Counted from the stretch's first letter, positions 27,353 to 37,497 are shown. The stretch: 64,000 nucleotides of DNA from Cognatilysobacter terrigena (GCF_004361065.1 NZ_SELT01000012.1:30274-94273), one strand, 5' to 3'. The notes: generated from the sequence alone by a model not told the origin. Numbers and translations are program-made.

Positions 27353-27708
27353 ACACGCTCGCCGACGAAGCCCGCCGCAGCCGCCGCCGGCGCGTCGATG
27401 ATCGCGTCGAAGTCATCGACCAGATGACCGAACGCAGCGTCGGCCAGCTCGGCAACATCTCGGAAAGCGGCCTGCTCCTGCTCGCGAGCGCGCCGCTCCA
27501 CGAGGACTGCCTCTACCAGCTCTACTTCGTGCTCTCCGATCGCGCAGGCAATCGCCATGCGTTCGAGATCGGCGCGCACCTGCTGTGGCAGAACGCCGCG
27601 TCCGCTCCGGGCCAGGCGTGGACGGGCTTCCGGTTCCTTTCCCTCGACGACGGCCAGATCGAGCGCCTTCGCGATTGGATCGACGCGCCGGGCGCGACCT
27701 ACGTCTGA
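27349..27708 (+). CDS. PilZ-domain cyclic-di-GMP-binding protein
   Basis: The 119-residue protein is a single PilZ domain. The two cyclic-di-GMP motifs are intact: RxxxR at R15-R19 and NxSxxG at N36-S38-G41. It should therefore bind the messenger, unlike the type IV pilus PilZ protein that lacks these residues. Translation is coupled to the DUF1631 gene. Its last 10 bases overlap the 3' end of the convergent GGDEF-EAL gene. The expected role is as effector or adaptor in cyclic-di-GMP signalling; the target is unknown. Confidence 0.93.
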   Translation: MNTLADEARRSRRRRVDDRVEVIDQMTERSVGQLGNISESGLLLLASAPLHEDCLYQLYFVLSDRAGNRHAFEIGAHLLWQNAASAPGQAWTGFRFLSLDDGQIERLRDWIDAPGATYV

Positions 27709-30371
27709 TCGGGCTGATGCAGCTGCGCCGGCTCGGGCCGGTGCAAGGCAAACCCTTGCGCATGGTCGACGCCGAGATCCGTGAGCGCGCGAATGATCGC
27801 GTCGCTGTCGACCCATTCGGCCACCACCTGCATGCCGCGCTGATGACCGATGTCGGTCACTGCGCGCACGATGGCGTGACTCATCGGATCGCTGGTCAGA
27901 TCCTGCACGAAACTGCCGTCGATCTTGATCATGTCGACCGGCAGGTTCTTGAGATAGCCGAACGACGACATGCCGACGCCGAAATCGTCGAGCGAGATGC
28001 GGCAGCCCGCCTTGCGCAACTGACCCATGAAGCGCGACACCTGCGCGAGGTTGCGCACCGCGAGCGTTTCGGTGATCTCGAAACACAGCCTACGCGGATC
28101 GATCTGGTACTCGGCGATGAGTTCGAGAATGCGCGCGACGAAGGATTCGTCCTCGATGGTCGCGCCGGATAGATTGATCGCGACCAGCGACAGCCCGCGC
28201 CCCTGCGGATGCAGCCGATCGATGTTGGCAAGCGCGGTTTCGACGACCCAGCGATCGATGGACGGCATCAGGCCGTAACGCTCGGCGGCGGGAATGAACG
28301 CGCCGGGCGGCACGATGCGATCGTCCTCGTCGAGCAGGCGCAGCAACAGTTCGATGCGCGGGCCACCGGAGAGCGTCGTCAGCGGATGCACTTCCTGGAA
28401 GTAGAGCCGGAACCGCTCGGATTCCAACGCCCAACGCAGACGATGCGCCCACTCCATTTCGGTCCGGCGCTGCGCGAGCGCGTTGTCGCCGGTCGAGAAG
28501 AAGTGCACGCGATTGCGGCCCGCTTCCTTGGCCATGTAGCAGGCGCTGTCGGCCTGCGCGAACAGCTCCTTAAGCGAACTCGACGGGTCGAGCAGCACGC
28601 CGCCGATGCTGGCGGTGATGCCATAGCTCGACTGCTCCCATACGAAGGTGTAGCCGTCGATGTGCTGACGCAGGCGCTCGGCGACGAGGCGCGCGGCGGC
28701 TTCGTCCTGCACGTCGCAGGCGAGGACGCCGAATTCGTCGCCGCCCAGGCGCGCGAGCACGTCGCCGGAGCGCAACTGCTCGCGCATCACCTGCGCAAGC
28801 TGCGACAGCAGCTGATCGCCCGCCGCGTGCCCGGACGTATCGTTGATGAGCTTGAACTGGTCGAGGTCGACGTACAGCAGCGCGTAGCGCGTCGTGCTGG
28901 CGCCCGAGTGCGCCAGCGTGCGTTCGACGTGGCGTTCGAACTCGCGGCGATTGAACAGCTCGGTCAGCGCGTCGTGCGATGCCTGATAGCTCAGCAATTC
29001 GGTGAGCTGGCGCTGCTGCGAAATATCGGAGGCCACGACGAGCCGCTTCCATCGCCCGCTGATGCGCACGCGCGACATCGACACGCTCGCCCAGAAGCGA
29101 TCGCCGTTCGTGCTGCGCAGCATGGCCTCGACGCTCTCCCAGCCGGGGTTTTCCACCTGCAGCACCTCGGCGCGGCGGTGCGCATCTTCGAACAGCGCTT
29201 CCAGCGGCGTCCCGTCGACGTTTTCGCCGAGCCGGATACGCGCGGCCTGGTTCGCGTACATCACCCGGCCATCCTCTTCGCGAGCGAGCAGCACCAAGGC
29301 GGGCAGCATCTCGTTCACGACGCGGAAGCGCTCTTCGCTCTCGCGATAACGACGACTCATGGCCTCGCCGACCTGCAGCGCGCGATGGCGCGCACCAGCG
29401 AGCGCCGCGATCCACAGCGCGAACAGCACGCTGCCGACGACGCCGGCGATCAGCAACGGCAGGCTCTCGCGCCAGTCGGGGCGACCGTCGCGGGCGTCGT
29501 GCATTTCGACGCGCCAGCGTCGTCCCGCAAAGGCGATCGTGTGCGCCTTCTGCCAGGTGTCCGAGCGCGGCATGTCGCCGGGGCTGGAGTCGAACACGAG
29601 GGCGTTCGGCTGGGCGTCGATATCGACGACACGCAGATGAAGTGCGTCGCGCCATTCGGGCCGGAAGGCGTCGTGCGACAGGCGCGAGATGCGGAACGAC
29701 ATGGCGAGCGAACCGATGAAGCGCTTGCGACGCGCTTCGACAGTGGTCGGGATCTCTCCCGGGCTGTACGCGGGCAGGCGCAGCAGCAGGCCGTCGGGCG
29801 CGTGACCGGGCGGGTCCTGCACGAGGCGGAACGGCGCCGACATCACCGGGCGATTGCTGTCGCGCGATTGCTCGAGCGCGACACGGTTCGCGGGCTGGGT
29901 GCGGACATCCAGCCCGAGCACGCGCTCGTTGCCGGCGCGCGGCGCGACATAGAGCGTCGGGTAATGCATGCCGTCCGGTCCCGGGCGCGGCACGGAATAC
30001 ACGACGGCCTGCAGGCCCGGCAGCCGATGCTGGAGATCGAGCGCGCGGTAGAGGCGGTCGAAGCCGGTGAAGTCGACGTCCCGCGCAAGAAAGCCCGTCT
30101 GCAGTGCACGCAGCGCGAGGTCGTAGGACTGCAGCTGCTCCTGCAGCGCGCCGATCTCGCCGTTCGCGAGCGCATCGAGCTGCTGCGCCCGCTGCAGGCG
30201 CGCGCGATGCAATTGCGCGCCGACGAGTGCGGCCGTCAGCGCAAGCCCCGCGCCAAACGCCAGAAGGCTCGCCGCCCACGCCCGTTGCGGCCGTCGCGTC
30301 GCGCCGCTCGACGGCGCCTGACGGTCGGATGGGTCAGAATCCACGTCGTCGCCCCCCGATCCTGTCGACAT
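27699..30371 (-). CDS. CHASE-PAS-GGDEF-EAL cyclic-di-GMP enzyme
   Basis: The 890-residue membrane protein has transmembrane helices near 31-51 and 305-327 flanking a periplasmic CHASE sensor, then PAS (about 345-450), GGDEF and EAL domains. The GGDEF motif is intact (543-547), and the product-inhibition site RxxD is present (R534, D537), so diguanylate cyclase activity with feedback is likely. The EAL motif reads ELL (674-676) but the metal and catalytic residues are kept: N733, E765, D795-D796, K816, E852 and Q872. Both activities are possible. The start codon overlaps that of pepQ on the other strand, and GAGG lies upstream. Confidence 0.95.
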   Translation of the reverse strand: MSTGSGGDDVDSDPSDRQAPSSGATRRPQRAWAASLLAFGAGLALTAALVGAQLHRARLQRAQQLDALANGEIGALQEQLQSYDLALRALQTGFLARDVDFTGFDRLYRALDLQHRLPGLQAVVYSVPRPGPDGMHYPTLYVAPRAGNERVLGLDVRTQPANRVALEQSRDSNRPVMSAPFRLVQDPPGHAPDGLLLRLPAYSPGEIPTTVEARRKRFIGSLAMSFRISRLSHDAFRPEWRDALHLRVVDIDAQPNALVFDSSPGDMPRSDTWQKAHTIAFAGRRWRVEMHDARDGRPDWRESLPLLIAGVVGSVLFALWIAALAGARHRALQVGEAMSRRYRESEERFRVVNEMLPALVLLAREEDGRVMYANQAARIRLGENVDGTPLEALFEDAHRRAEVLQVENPGWESVEAMLRSTNGDRFWASVSMSRVRISGRWKRLVVASDISQQRQLTELLSYQASHDALTELFNRREFERHVERTLAHSGASTTRYALLYVDLDQFKLINDTSGHAAGDQLLSQLAQVMREQLRSGDVLARLGGDEFGVLACDVQDEAAARLVAERLRQHIDGYTFVWEQSSYGITASIGGVLLDPSSSLKELFAQADSACYMAKEAGRNRVHFFSTGDNALAQRRTEMEWAHRLRWALESERFRLYFQEVHPLTTLSGGPRIELLLRLLDEDDRIVPPGAFIPAAERYGLMPSIDRWVVETALANIDRLHPQGRGLSLVAINLSGATIEDESFVARILELIAEYQIDPRRLCFEITETLAVRNLAQVSRFMGQLRKAGCRISLDDFGVGMSSFGYLKNLPVDMIKIDGSFVQDLTSDPMSHAIVRAVTDIGHQRGMQVVAEWVDSDAIIRALTDLGVDHAQGFALHRPEPAQLHQPDQT

Positions 30372-31695
30372 GACCGATCCCTCGCTCCCGTCCCTGTACG
30401 CACGTCACATCGAAGTCCTGCAGGCTCGCACCGCCATCGCGCTCGAGCGCGGCGGGTTCGACCATCTGGTCGTCCCCAGCGGCACCCTGCATTACCAGGC
30501 GTTCGACGACCGTGACTACCCCTACGCGGTCAACCCGCAGTTCAAGGCGTGGCTGCCACTGGTCCGCAACCCCGGGAGCTGGCTGGTCGCTACCCCAGGT
30601 CAACGGCCGAAATTGATTTATCTGCAGCCTCGCGACTACTGGCATGTGGTTCCGCAGGCGCCGCGCGGTTGGTGGGTCGATCATTTCGACATCGTGGTGA
30701 TCCGTACCGCGGACGAAGCCGCCTCCCACCTGCCCCCTCCCGGCAGGTGCGCGATCGTCGGCGAACCACAGAGCGCGCTGGGCGAGTATGCCCCGAACAA
30801 TCCGCCCGCGGTCGTCGCCTACCTTGAATACCATCGCGCATTCAAGACGCCGTACGAGATCGCGATGATGCGCGAGGCTTCGCGCATCGGCGTCCGCGCG
30901 CATCGCGCCGCCGAAGCCGCGTTCCGCGAGGGGCGTTCGGAATTCGACATTCATCTTGCTTACTGCGCCGCCGCGCGGCAGGACGCGAACGACCTCCCCT
31001 ACGGCAACATCGTCGCGCTCAACGAGCATGGCGCCGTCCTGCATTACACGGAGCTCGATCGCGAGGCGCCGTCGGATGTCCGCAGTTTCCTGATCGACGC
31101 CGGCGCCTCGCATGGCGGGTACGCCTGCGACATCACGCGGACCTATGCGAGTGACCGCGACGGCGAGTTCCAGGCGCTGATCAACGACGTCGACGCCGCG
31201 CAGCAGCGCATGTGCGCGCAGGTGCGCTCCGGCTTCGACTATCGCCAGCTGCATCTCGACGCCCACCTTGCGTTGTCGCGCGTGCTGCGCGACCACGGCG
31301 TGTTGCGCGTCTCGCCCGAGGCCGCGGTGGAAACCGGCGTCAGCGGGACGTTCTTCCCCCACGGCATCGGCCATGGCATCGGCCTGCAGGTGCACGACGT
31401 CGCGGGTTTCGCGTCGGACGACGCCGGCGGCCCGACGCTCCCCAAGCCCGAAGGTCATCCCTACCTGCGCCTGACACGCACCCTGGCGCCCGGCATGGTG
31501 GTCACCATCGAACCCGGCGTGTACTTCATCGACATGCTCCTGGACGACCTGCGCGCGGGCCCGCATGCCGACAGCGTGGACTGGGCGCGCGTCGACGCGT
31601 TCCGCCCGTACGGCGGCATCCGCATCGAGGACGACGTGGCCTGCACCGACGGCGAACCGCTGAACCTCACACGCGATGCGTTCGCCGCGGCCTGA
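30370..31695 (+). CDS. pepQ: Xaa-Pro dipeptidase PepQ
   Basis: PepQ cleaves dipeptides with C-terminal proline. The 441-residue protein has the creatinase-like N-terminal domain and the pita-bread metallopeptidase fold. The dinuclear metal ligands are D and D in IDAGASHGGYACDITR, H in FFPHGIGHGIG, E in TIEPGVYFI and E in GGIRIEDDV. The ATG shares two bases with the divergent GGDEF-EAL ATG (CATG) and has no Shine-Dalgarno sequence. The stop is directly adjacent to the crcB stop on the other strand. Confidence 0.95.
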   Translation: MTDPSLPSLYARHIEVLQARTAIALERGGFDHLVVPSGTLHYQAFDDRDYPYAVNPQFKAWLPLVRNPGSWLVATPGQRPKLIYLQPRDYWHVVPQAPRGWWVDHFDIVVIRTADEAASHLPPPGRCAIVGEPQSALGEYAPNNPPAVVAYLEYHRAFKTPYEIAMMREASRIGVRAHRAAEAAFREGRSEFDIHLAYCAAARQDANDLPYGNIVALNEHGAVLHYTELDREAPSDVRSFLIDAGASHGGYACDITRTYASDRDGEFQALINDVDAAQQRMCAQVRSGFDYRQLHLDAHLALSRVLRDHGVLRVSPEAAVETGVSGTFFPHGIGHGIGLQVHDVAGFASDDAGGPTLPKPEGHPYLRLTRTLAPGMVVTIEPGVYFIDMLLDDLRAGPHADSVDWARVDAFRPYGGIRIEDDVACTDGEPLNLTRDAFAAA

Positions 31696-32076
31696 TCAAC
31701 GCGCCAGCACGACCGCCTTCATGCCGATCCACACGGCGGCGAGGCCCAGCACGATGCTCGCGACCACGTAGCCCGTCGCGAGCATCGAATCGCCCCGGCG
31801 CAGCATCAGCATCGTTTCGAGGCCGAACGCCGAGAAGGTGGTGTAGCCGCCGAGCACGCCGGTCACGAGCAACAACCGTGCAGGGCCATTGAGCGCGGGC
31901 ATCTGCTCGGCGAAGGCGGCGAACAGCCCGATCAGCAGGCAGCCCGACACGTTGACCGCGAGCGTGCCGACGGGGAACCGCCACGCGTTCGACGTCGCCA
32001 GAAGCGCGAGCCCCGCAACGTGGCGCGCCATCGCACCGATCGCGCCGCCGAGGCCGACCAGAAGCAGGTCCCGCAT
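31696..32076 (-). CDS. crcB: Fluoride exporter CrcB (Fluc)
   Basis: CrcB is a dual-topology inner-membrane channel that exports fluoride. The 126-residue protein has four hydrophobic helices and the signature GGYTTFSAFGLE, and VGTLAVNVSGC is also typical. No fluoride riboswitch is visible; the gene follows msrB by two bases and depends on it for transcription. It meets pepQ tail to tail with no intervening base. Confidence 0.95.
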   Translation of the reverse strand: MRDLLLVGLGGAIGAMARHVAGLALLATSNAWRFPVGTLAVNVSGCLLIGLFAAFAEQMPALNGPARLLLVTGVLGGYTTFSAFGLETMLMLRRGDSMLATGYVVASIVLGLAAVWIGMKAVVLAR

Positions 32077-32078
32077 GC

Positions 32079-32504
32079 TCAGCCCGTCGGCTCCGGTTCG
32101 AAATCCAGCGCGGCCGAATTGATGCAGTAGCGCAGACCCGTCGGCGGCGGGCCGTCGGGGAAGACGTGGCCGAGGTGCGATTCGCAGTGCGCGCACTTCA
32201 CTTCGACGCGGCGCATGCCGTGGCTCTCGTCCACGTGCTCGGTCACCGCATCCGGTTTGGCCGGCCGGACGAAGCTCGGCCATCCGCTTCCCGAGTCGTA
32301 CTTGTCGACCGAAAGGAAAAGGTGCGCACCGCAGGCCACGCAGGTGTAGGTGCCCGCGGCCTTGTGGTTCCAGAACTTGCCGGTGAATGCGCGCTCCGTG
32401 GCGGAGCACCTGCACACGGCGTACTGCTCCGGTGTGAGCTTGGCGCGCCATTCCTCGTCGCTGCGCGCCGGTGCGTTTGCGCTCTGCGTGTCGTCCGAAC
32501 TCAT
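32079..32504 (-). CDS. msrB: Peptide methionine-R-sulfoxide reductase MsrB
   Basis: MsrB reduces the R isomer of methionine sulfoxide in proteins. The 141-residue protein has the zinc-binding pairs CVAC (C55, C58) and CAHC (C104, C107), SGSGWPSF, and the catalytic cysteine in RYCINSAAL (C127). Cysteines C31 and C33 could act as resolving residues, which is inference. GGAGG lies four bases before the ATG. It is divergent from lptD and co-transcribed with crcB. Confidence 0.96.
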   Translation of the reverse strand: MSSDDTQSANAPARSDEEWRAKLTPEQYAVCRCSATERAFTGKFWNHKAAGTYTCVACGAHLFLSVDKYDSGSGWPSFVRPAKPDAVTEHVDESHGMRRVEVKCAHCESHLGHVFPDGPPPTGLRYCINSAALDFEPEPTG

Positions 32505-32605
32505 GTCGCCTCCACTCGGAAACCCCGATCCTGCCGCGTTGCCGCCCCGTCGGGGATACGGCAAGCTACCCGCCCGATGGCCGGAACGCCATTCATCTAG
32601 ACGGA

Positions 32606-35056
32606 ATGCCCCGCGTGCGACCTACTCTCCGCCTGCTCCCGTTATCGCTGTGCATCGCGATCGCGCTTCCCGCGATGGCCGCCGAGGAGAAGGAGGACTG
32701 GAGCCTGTGCCCGTTGCGCGACGCCGTCCCGGCGTTCGAGGGCGTCGCGACGCCGGCGTCCGGCGACACCGCGACGCGCGTGACCCAGCCGACCGACATC
32801 GAAGGCGACACGCTGCAGGGCTCGGAGTCGACCGACACGCTGGTGCAGGGCAATGTGCAGCTGCGTCGCGGCGACCAGTTCCTCGGCACCGATCGGCTCG
32901 TCTACAACCAGACCTCGGGCGACTACCGCGCCGAAGGCAGCGTGAAGTACCAGGATTCCGGGATGCGCATCGTCGCCAAGAGCGCCGAGGGCAACCAGGA
33001 AGCGGACACGCACACGATCAACGATCTGCAGTACCAGCTCATGCGCCGCCGCGGCAATGGCGGCGCCGAGAAGATCGAACTCAAGGACCAGAACGGCGCG
33101 CTGTACGGCAGCACCTATTCGACCTGCGACCCCGGCCAGCGCGCGTGGGAGCTGCGTGCGAAGGAGATCGACATCGATCTCGCGAAGGGCCGCGGCGTCG
33201 CACACAACGCCACGCTGCGCGTCGGCAAGGTGCCGGTGCTGTACGTCCCGTGGTTCGCCTTCCCGACCGACGATCGCCGCCAGACCGGCCTGTTGTATCC
33301 GTCCATCTCCAGCTCGAGCCGCAACGGTTTCGACTGGCGCCAGCCGATCTACCTCAACCTCGCGCCGAATTACGACGCGACGCTTTATCCGCGCTACATG
33401 AGCAAGCGCGGACTGCACCTTGGTGCGGAGTTCCGGTGGTTGTACGAGCAGGGGCAAGGCACGGTCTACGGCGCCTGGATGCCGAAGGACGATCTGCCGG
33501 GTCGTCGTCCGGAGCGCTATCTGCAGGATCTCAACGGCAATCCGATTCCCGGCGCCACGCTGCCTGACAGCAACCGCGGCCAGTTCGGGCTGCAGGCGGT
33601 CCACAACTTCGATTCGACGTGGTACGCGAGCGCGAACCTGGGCTGGGTCAGCGATACGCACTACCTTGAGGACTTCAGCAACAGCCTGTACGGCGTCTCG
33701 AGCTACTTCGTGCACAGCGAGACGGGCGTCTTCGGGCGCGGGCGCTACTGGAACGTCGGCGCAGCCGCGGATCACTACCAGCTCGCCGACTACACGCTGA
33801 GCGATGCGAACCTGCCGTACGACCGCCTCCCCCGCCTGTTCGGGCACTGGGGGCAGCCGTTCGGGCGCTGGCTCGAAACCGGCGTGGACGGCGAACTTGT
33901 GCGCTTCCAGCACGTCGGTTACGACAACCAGAACAGCCAGTTCGACGGCTCGCGCCTCGATCTGAAGCCGTACGTGGCTGCCAACCTCGATGGCGCGAGC
34001 TGGTTCATCCATCCCAAGCTCGCGTGGCGTTACACGAGCTGGCAGCTCGACAACGACTGGCAGACGCGAGCCGCTACGCCGCTGACCGATCTGTCGCCGA
34101 CGCGCAGCCTGCCGATCACCTCGCTCGACGCGGGCATGTATTTCGACCGCAGCACCAGCATCTTCGGTACGCGTTACCTACAGACGTTCGAGCCGCGACT
34201 CTTCTATCTGAACGTCCCATACCGTAATCAGGACGGCATCCCGCTGTTCGACACCACGCCGATGACGTTCAGCTGGGGCCAGTTGTTCCGCGACAACCGC
34301 TACACGGGTCCCGACCGCCAGACGGACGCGAACCAGCTCACCATTGCGGCCACCACCCGCTTCATCAGCGAGAACGATGGTCGTGAGCGCCTGGCATTGA
34401 GCCTGGGTCAGATCCGTTACTTCGAGGACAGCCGCGTCATCATTTCGGATGCGGAGTCGCCGGTGTCGCAGGGCAAGTCCGCGTGGGTCGCTGAGGCGAG
34501 CTTCGCCCCCAGCGATCGCTGGCTGATCAACGGCGCGTACCAATGGGATCCGAAGATCCGCGGCCAGGATCTCGCGTCGCTGCGGGCGCGATACCTCGTC
34601 GGCGACCGCGGCATCGTCAACCTCGGCTACCGATACCGCCGGAACACCGCCTACAACCCGGCGGTTCTTGGCAGCGAGCCCGACCTCGTCCGTCAGGCCG
34701 ACTTCTCGTTCCTGTATCCGATCACCGACAACTGGTCCGTGGTCGGCCGCTACTACTACTCGCTGCTCGATCACAAGCCGCTGGAGGAGATCGCCGGCGT
34801 CCAGTGGGAGAGCTGCTGCCTCGCGGTCCGTGCCGTCGCTCGCCGCTACCTGCGCGACCGCACCGGCGACCTGAACAACTCTCTCCAACTGGAAGTTGAA
34901 CTGAAGGGTCTGGGCTCGGCTGGACAGAAGTCTGAGCGCGTATTACGCCGTGCTATTCTCGGTTACGACCGCGACGACCTGTATCTCGTCCCGCCGCAGA
35001 CGGTGAGTTCGCCCGTCAACAACGGCACCTCCACGACTCCAGACCCCACTCCATGA
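32606..35056 (+). CDS. lptD: LPS assembly outer-membrane protein LptD
   Basis: LptD, with LptE, inserts lipopolysaccharide in the outer membrane. The 816-residue protein has a signal peptide ending near MAAEE. A periplasmic OstA/LptA-like domain follows (about 60-210), and the rest is the large beta barrel. The four disulfide cysteines are kept: C35, C174, C737 and C738 (compare C31, C173, C724 and C725 of E. coli). It heads the operon lptD-surA-pdxA-rsmA-apaG-apaH, and its stop overlaps surA by four bases. No strong Shine-Dalgarno sequence precedes the ATG. Confidence 0.96.
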   Translation: MPRVRPTLRLLPLSLCIAIALPAMAAEEKEDWSLCPLRDAVPAFEGVATPASGDTATRVTQPTDIEGDTLQGSESTDTLVQGNVQLRRGDQFLGTDRLVYNQTSGDYRAEGSVKYQDSGMRIVAKSAEGNQEADTHTINDLQYQLMRRRGNGGAEKIELKDQNGALYGSTYSTCDPGQRAWELRAKEIDIDLAKGRGVAHNATLRVGKVPVLYVPWFAFPTDDRRQTGLLYPSISSSSRNGFDWRQPIYLNLAPNYDATLYPRYMSKRGLHLGAEFRWLYEQGQGTVYGAWMPKDDLPGRRPERYLQDLNGNPIPGATLPDSNRGQFGLQAVHNFDSTWYASANLGWVSDTHYLEDFSNSLYGVSSYFVHSETGVFGRGRYWNVGAAADHYQLADYTLSDANLPYDRLPRLFGHWGQPFGRWLETGVDGELVRFQHVGYDNQNSQFDGSRLDLKPYVAANLDGASWFIHPKLAWRYTSWQLDNDWQTRAATPLTDLSPTRSLPITSLDAGMYFDRSTSIFGTRYLQTFEPRLFYLNVPYRNQDGIPLFDTTPMTFSWGQLFRDNRYTGPDRQTDANQLTIAATTRFISENDGRERLALSLGQIRYFEDSRVIISDAESPVSQGKSAWVAEASFAPSDRWLINGAYQWDPKIRGQDLASLRARYLVGDRGIVNLGYRYRRNTAYNPAVLGSEPDLVRQADFSFLYPITDNWSVVGRYYYSLLDHKPLEEIAGVQWESCCLAVRAVARRYLRDRTGDLNNSLQLEVELKGLGSAGQKSERVLRRAILGYDRDDLYLVPPQTVSSPVNNGTSTTPDPTP

Positions 35057-36444
35057 AGACATCCTCCCGCCCGGTGAAGACGCTCCTCGCGTGCCTGCTG
35101 TCCGCCCTGGTCGTCGCACCGACGGTTGCGCCGCTCCCCGTCTACGCGCAGTCGCAGGAGCTGGATCGCATCGCGGCGGTGGTGAACGAGGACGTCGTGC
35201 TCCGTAGCGAGCTCGATCGCGCCGTCGCGAACATCCGCTCGCAGTACGCAGGCAAGGAAAACCAGCTGCCGCCGCAGGACGTGCTGGAGCGCCAGGTGCT
35301 CGAGCGCCTGATCCTGACGAAGCTGCAGGTCGCACGCGCCGAGGAGACCGGCATCCGCGTCAACGACGAGGAAGTCGACCAGGCCATCGCAGCGGTGGCA
35401 CAGCAGAACGGCGTGGGCGTCGATCAGCTGCGCCAGCGTGTGACCTCGGACGGCACGAGCTACGCAGACTTCCGCGCCTCGATCCGCGAGGAACTGCTGA
35501 TGCAGCGTCTGCGCCAGCGCTTCGCGCAGAGTCGCGTCAACGTCAGCGAAGCCGAGATCGAATCCGCGCTCGCCGCGACCGCGAAGTCCGGCAGGCAGTA
35601 CCACCTCGCCCATATCCTGGTGTCGCTGCCGGACGGCGCGACGCCCGAGCAGATCGAAACGGCGCAGAAGAAGATCGAAGGCATCAAGGGGCTGCTCGCG
35701 CGCGGCGAGATGGACTTCAAGGCGGCGGCGGTGCGCTATTCCGACAGCCCGAACGCGCTGGAAGGCGGCGATCTCGGCTGGCGCAGCGCAGACGAAATTC
35801 CGAGCGCGTTCGCCCAGCTGGTGAACAACCTGCAGGCGGGCCAAGTGACCGATCCCATCCGCGGCCCCAGCGGTTTCCAGCTGCTGCAGCTCGTCGAGGT
35901 CCGCGATGCTTCGTCCGCGCCGGCGCAGATGGTCACGCAATACCACGGCCGCCACATCCTGATCCGCGTGGGCGACGCCAAGACCGACGACCAGGCGCAT
36001 GCCGAGGCCGATACGCTGGCCGCGCGGCTCGCCGGTGGCGCCGACTTCGCCGAACTCGCGAAGGCGAACTCGCAGGACCAGAACTCCGCCGGCAAGGGCG
36101 GCGACCTCGGTTGGTTCACCGCCGACGAGTTCGGCCCGGAGTTCCGCGCCCAGGTCACGCTGTTGAGCGACAACCAGGTCTCGAAGCCGTTCCGTACGCA
36201 GGCCGGCTGGCACGTGCTGCAGCGGCTCGGTACGCGCGAGTCGAACGTCGGCGACCAGAACCGCCGTGCGCAGGTCGCCGAGATGCTGGGTCGTCGCAAG
36301 CTCGAAGACCAGTGGAATCTCTACCTGCGCGAGCTGCGCGGCGAGGCTTACGTCGACGTGCGTGTCGGCGCTCAGAGCGCGCCCGCTCCTGCCACGCCGG
36401 CCACCGCGCCGGCCCCGCAGCCCGCTCCCGCTTCCGGCGGCTGA
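35053..36444 (+). CDS. surA: Periplasmic chaperone and peptidyl-prolyl isomerase SurA
   Basis: SurA escorts unfolded outer-membrane proteins, including LptD, across the periplasm. The 463-residue protein has a signal peptide (cleavage near VYAQS), the SurA N domain (QELDRIAAVVNEDVVLRSEL), two parvulin domains (about 180-280 and 290-395) with GGDLGW in each, and a C-terminal helix. An Ala/Pro-rich tail of about 30 residues extends beyond the usual end. Its ATG overlaps the lptD stop. Confidence 0.96.
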   Translation: MKTSSRPVKTLLACLLSALVVAPTVAPLPVYAQSQELDRIAAVVNEDVVLRSELDRAVANIRSQYAGKENQLPPQDVLERQVLERLILTKLQVARAEETGIRVNDEEVDQAIAAVAQQNGVGVDQLRQRVTSDGTSYADFRASIREELLMQRLRQRFAQSRVNVSEAEIESALAATAKSGRQYHLAHILVSLPDGATPEQIETAQKKIEGIKGLLARGEMDFKAAAVRYSDSPNALEGGDLGWRSADEIPSAFAQLVNNLQAGQVTDPIRGPSGFQLLQLVEVRDASSAPAQMVTQYHGRHILIRVGDAKTDDQAHAEADTLAARLAGGADFAELAKANSQDQNSAGKGGDLGWFTADEFGPEFRAQVTLLSDNQVSKPFRTQAGWHVLQRLGTRESNVGDQNRRAQVAEMLGRRKLEDQWNLYLRELRGEAYVDVRVGAQSAPAPATPATAPAPQPAPASGG

Positions 36445-37431
36445 GTGACGCCGCTGCGGCTCGCGCTGGTCCCGGGTGAGCCGGCCGGCGTCGGGCCGGA
36501 ACTCTGCGTCGCGCTGGCCCAGCGGCCGCGCGACGCTTCGCTTATCGCCTATGCCGATCCCGACGTGCTGGCCACTGCCGCGCGTCGCGCAGGCATGCCG
36601 CTTCGACTGGTCGATCCCGACAGCACCGACGCCGCGTCACCCGGCGCGCTCGGCATCGTGCCGATCCGTGCGCCTCGACCGGTCACGCCCGGGCAACTGG
36701 ACGTCGCCAACGCGCCGTCCGTCATCGACGCGCTGACGGGTGCCGCACGCGCCTGCCTAGACGGCCGACTCGACGGACTGGTCACCGGTCCGGTGCATAA
36801 GGCCGTGGTCAACGACGCCGGCATCGCCTATTCCGGCACCACCGAACTGCTCGCCACGCAGGCCAACTGCGAGGTGGTGATGATGCTTGGCCACGAGTCG
36901 CTGCGTGTCGCGCTGGCCACCACGCACCTGCCCCTGCGCGCGGTGCCCGACGCGATCACCCGCGACCGCCTCGAACGCACGTTGCGGATCGTCGATGCCG
37001 CGATGCGTCGCGAGTTCGGCATCGCCGAGCCGACCATCGCGGTGCTCGGGCTCAACCCGCACGCGGGCGAGGACGGCCATCTCGGTCGCGAGGAAATCGA
37101 CGTCATCGCGCCCGTCATCGCGCAGCTCCGCGACGCCGGCCTGCGCCTCGTCGGCCCGGTGCCCGCCGACACCGCGTTCCTGCCGCAGAAGCTCGAAGGC
37201 TTCGATGCGGTCGTCGCGATGTACCACGACCAGGGCCTGCCCGTGCTCAAGTTCAGCGGGTTCGAACGTGCGGTCAACATCACGCTCGGGCTGCCGTATC
37301 CGCGCGTCGCCGTCGATCACGGCACCGCGCTCGACCTCGCGGGAACGGGCCGCGCCGATCCGTCCAGCCTGTTCGCCGCGGCGGACCTGTGCGCGCAGCT
37401 CGCGCGTCGGCATCGCATGGCGGCCGCCTGA
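36445..37431 (+). CDS. pdxA: 4-hydroxythreonine-4-phosphate dehydrogenase PdxA
   Basis: PdxA oxidises 4-phospho-hydroxythreonine in pyridoxal phosphate synthesis. The 328-residue protein has the motifs PGEPAGVGPEL, TGPVHKAVVNDAG, GLNPHAGEDGHLG and AMYHDQGLPVLKF, whose histidines bind the metal. The gene starts at a GTG directly after the surA stop (TGA-GTG). It is coupled in the operon; the gap to rsmA is 78 bases and holds an internal promoter candidate. Confidence 0.96.
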   Translation: MTPLRLALVPGEPAGVGPELCVALAQRPRDASLIAYADPDVLATAARRAGMPLRLVDPDSTDAASPGALGIVPIRAPRPVTPGQLDVANAPSVIDALTGAARACLDGRLDGLVTGPVHKAVVNDAGIAYSGTTELLATQANCEVVMMLGHESLRVALATTHLPLRAVPDAITRDRLERTLRIVDAAMRREFGIAEPTIAVLGLNPHAGEDGHLGREEIDVIAPVIAQLRDAGLRLVGPVPADTAFLPQKLEGFDAVVAMYHDQGLPVLKFSGFERAVNITLGLPYPRVAVDHGTALDLAGTGRADPSSLFAAADLCAQLARRHRMAAA

Positions 37432-37497
37432 CGCCGCGTCAGCAACTCAAGACCTCGCGTTCGACGCCCGAACGACCCGCCCGCCACCGGCACGCGG

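Noticed and set aside
28209..30515. 768-codon plus-strand frame under the GGDEF-EAL gene
   Set aside because: Antisense shadow; it also crosses the start of pepQ in the wrong frame.
31693..31698. Directly adjacent stop codons of pepQ and crcB (TGATCA) as a regulatory palindrome
   Set aside because: The six-base symmetry follows from two abutting stop codons; it needs no special explanation.
31696..32076. Fluoride riboswitch controlling crcB
   Set aside because: crcB begins two bases after msrB, so there is no leader in which the aptamer could fit.
32505..32605. Sigma-E promoter for lptD
   Set aside because: Only fragments such as GGAAA and GGAAC occur, without a TCTGA-like partner at the right distance.
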